Source of the DNA: Curtobacterium sp. 'Ferrero'
GTDB lineage: Bacteria > Actinomycetota > Actinomycetes > Actinomycetales > Microbacteriaceae
Assembly (NCBI RefSeq): GCF_002412165.1
Contig: NZ_NXIA01000003.1
Coordinates: 191,254-255,253 of the forward strand
Direction of reading: 5' to 3'
Length of the DNA: 64,000 bases
Of the stretch, positions 62,617 to 64,000 are shown in pieces. The notes below the pieces were generated by a model, which was given only the letters and a program-made list of their open reading frames with translations, was not told the DNA's origin and ran no database searches. The position numbers and the translations under genes were made by a program. Within the stretch, counting starts at the first letter, position 1. The number at the start of each line of letters is the position of its first letter.

Positions 62617-63696
62617 GTGGGGTTCTCAGTTCGGATGGCACCCGGTGTGCGGGTGCGAGTGTCAAGCCGAGGCGTGCGGACGAGCATCGGCCCGCGAGCG
62701 GCACGAGTTCATGTCGGCGGCGGAGCGACAGGCTTCTCCTCAGGGGTCGGGCCGGTCACCTATTCGACGAGCCTCGGTGTCAGCCGGCGCAGCTCGTCCG
62801 GCTCGGTGACCCGGTCGGGTGCCGCGTCGAGCCGCGCGGAAGCCGCTGACCAGCTCGTCGAGGTGTACCGACGAATCGAGAGCTTGCACCATGAGCACTT
62901 CACTCCTGTTCAGCAGCCCGTTGCTCCGGAACCGCCACTCATCGACACCGCTGAGGTGGAGCAGCGCCATCGCAAGGCAAGCCTCAGAGGCATCAGCATC
63001 TTCGCCCGCGGTCGCCGACGCGACGCCCTCGCACAAGCAGCCGCGGCAGCACAGTCAGAGATTCATGCCCGGGAACTCGAGCTGGCCAAGCAGCGCGCCG
63101 CTGCCCAGGCACAACTCGACGCTGAATGGGCGCAGCTCCAGGCGAACGACCCAGACGCGGTCATCGCTACTCTCGCGGCTGCTTTCGAAGACAACGACGC
63201 CGCGGCCGCACCGCTCGGTGTCACCGGAGACGAAGCCACCCTCGTTGTCATCGTCCCCACACTCGCCGGCATGCCGCAGAAGAAACCCGAAGTCACCCCA
63301 ACGGGTCGGCCGACCATCAAAGCCGTGCCGAAGAAGGAAGCAGCAGTGTGGCACGCGACCGCAGTCGCCGGCTGCATCCTCGTCACCGTCAAAGAAGCGT
63401 TCGCTGTCGCGCCCGGGCTGAACTCGGTCCGCATCGTCGCCGCGACGACACCGGAACGCGACGCATACGGCAACCGCCACCCCGACGTACTCGTCGCAGC
63501 ACGGTTCGAACGGGACTGGCTGGACGGTGTGCAGTGGACGACGACTGAGTCCGCCCGCATCCTCAACGACGTGACCTCAGAACTGCAACTGAAACAGGTC
63601 GGAGTATCCAAGACACTCACGCCGCTCCCGCTCGACGAGCAGCCGGAACTGCAGGCGTTACTGAGTGCGATCGACTACGAGGAGCTCGGGGCGTGA
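62617..63696 (+). CDS. DUF4236-like domain protein
   Basis: 359 residues. The N-terminus GFSVRMAPGVRVRVSSRGVR then SIGPRAARVHVGGGATGFSSGVGP resembles DUF4236, a small beta-rich surface/phage-associated domain. The middle is helical, Ala/Gln/Arg-rich (AAAAQSEIHARELELAKQRAA). The C-terminal ~130 residues have ATLVVIVPTLAGMP, AVAGCILVTVKEAFAVAPGL and LVAARFERDWLDGVQW. GTG 62617 follows GGCTGAGTCC. The island holds a second, truncated copy of its start at 49273. Confidence 0.65.
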   Translation: MGFSVRMAPGVRVRVSSRGVRTSIGPRAARVHVGGGATGFSSGVGPVTYSTSLGVSRRSSSGSVTRSGAASSRAEAADQLVEVYRRIESLHHEHFTPVQQPVAPEPPLIDTAEVEQRHRKASLRGISIFARGRRRDALAQAAAAAQSEIHARELELAKQRAAAQAQLDAEWAQLQANDPDAVIATLAAAFEDNDAAAAPLGVTGDEATLVVIVPTLAGMPQKKPEVTPTGRPTIKAVPKKEAAVWHATAVAGCILVTVKEAFAVAPGLNSVRIVAATTPERDAYGNRHPDVLVAARFERDWLDGVQWTTTESARILNDVTSELQLKQVGVSKTLTPLPLDEQPELQALLSAIDYEELGA

Positions 63697-63730
63697 GAAC
63701 GAAACCTTCGAACGGCATCGGGATCGATCG

Positions 63731-64000
63731 ATGACCTTCCAAGGCTGGCTGGACAACCTTGATGACCCCACGACTCTGGACATGGAGCATCAAGAGCTTG
63801 ACGGGCTCGAGATCCGACCCGGCACGGACACGTTCCATTACTTTTACGACGTCGATGGCCACAGACTGATCAAGGACTTCCTCCTCGACGACCGCGAGCG
63901 AGTGGCTTTGTACTGCGGAGTTCGTCTCATTGCGCATGGCGACACATATTCGCCTCGCATCCGGCTCTGGAAGCGCGACAAGAGCAAACGTGCGATTCAG
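63731..64000 (+). CDS. Partial hypothetical protein, runs off the window
   Basis: First 90 residues only; no stop before the edge. MTFQGWLDNLDDPTTLDMEH, ELDGLEIRPGTDTFHYFYDVD and DRERVALYCGVRLIAHGDTYSPR. Rich in Asp and aromatic residues; the family cannot be judged from this part. It starts 34 bp after the DUF4236-like gene and may share its transcript. Confidence 0.55.
   Translation, partial: MTFQGWLDNLDDPTTLDMEHQELDGLEIRPGTDTFHYFYDVDGHRLIKDFLLDDRERVALYCGVRLIAHGDTYSPRIRLWKRDKSKRAIQ

Overview
The window is high-GC actinobacterial DNA. Gene order and protein features (the ftsH-folP-folB-folK-DUF3180-PH-PH-DUF2520-lysS-clpC axis, many leaderless genes, Clp/M23/NlpC proteins with alanine-rich coiled coils) point to Microbacteriaceae, most likely a Curtobacterium-like organism; this is inference from content, not from a database search.

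Positions 1 to about 48,270 look like core chromosome. From left to right: a cell-wall-binding repeat protein; a YceI/ECF sigma/zinc anti-sigma operon; a MarR regulator facing a PutA-like two-domain protein followed by a tyrosine phosphatase; two small secreted proteins; an SDR operon; a DUF2071/nitroreductase operon; an AsnC regulator facing a dimethylargininase-ornithine aminotransferase operon; an epimerase and an aldo/keto reductase; a Glu-Asp-Phe tRNA cluster; two paralogous secreted peptidoglycan hydrolases; ppa facing tilS-hpt-ftsH-fol operon; lysS; a glutathione-independent formaldehyde dehydrogenase; a group 2 sigma factor; NAD kinase; a stand-alone Clp N-domain protein; clpC followed by a 6C-type small RNA; argA; a cold-shock protein; radA; and an SGNH hydrolase.

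A tRNA-Ser(CGA) gene at 48,269 marks a sharp change. From there to the right edge (about 15.6 kb) gene density falls, intergenic gaps widen, simple repeats appear, and many genes are fragments: a deleted transposase-like gene, a GNAT gene with one in-frame TGA, a truncated copy of a neighbouring exonuclease, a remnant of a DUF4236 start, and a frameshifted tail. Intact genes there include a DnaQ exonuclease-BRCT-Lsr2 fusion next to a PIN-domain protein, a PLD-like protein, a winged-helix protein, a polytopic membrane protein, and an sce7725/sce7726 pair whose second member carries a PD-(D/E)XK nuclease motif. I read this as a tRNA-anchored genomic island with possible defence functions; no integrase is visible and its far end lies outside the window.

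Two observations stand out in the core. The aldehyde dehydrogenase half of the PutA-like protein has Arg where the catalytic Cys must be (34 residues after the general-base Glu). And at least 15 genes place a TANNNT hexamer 6-7 nt before the start codon, the geometry of leaderless transcripts, which was used here to settle several starts.
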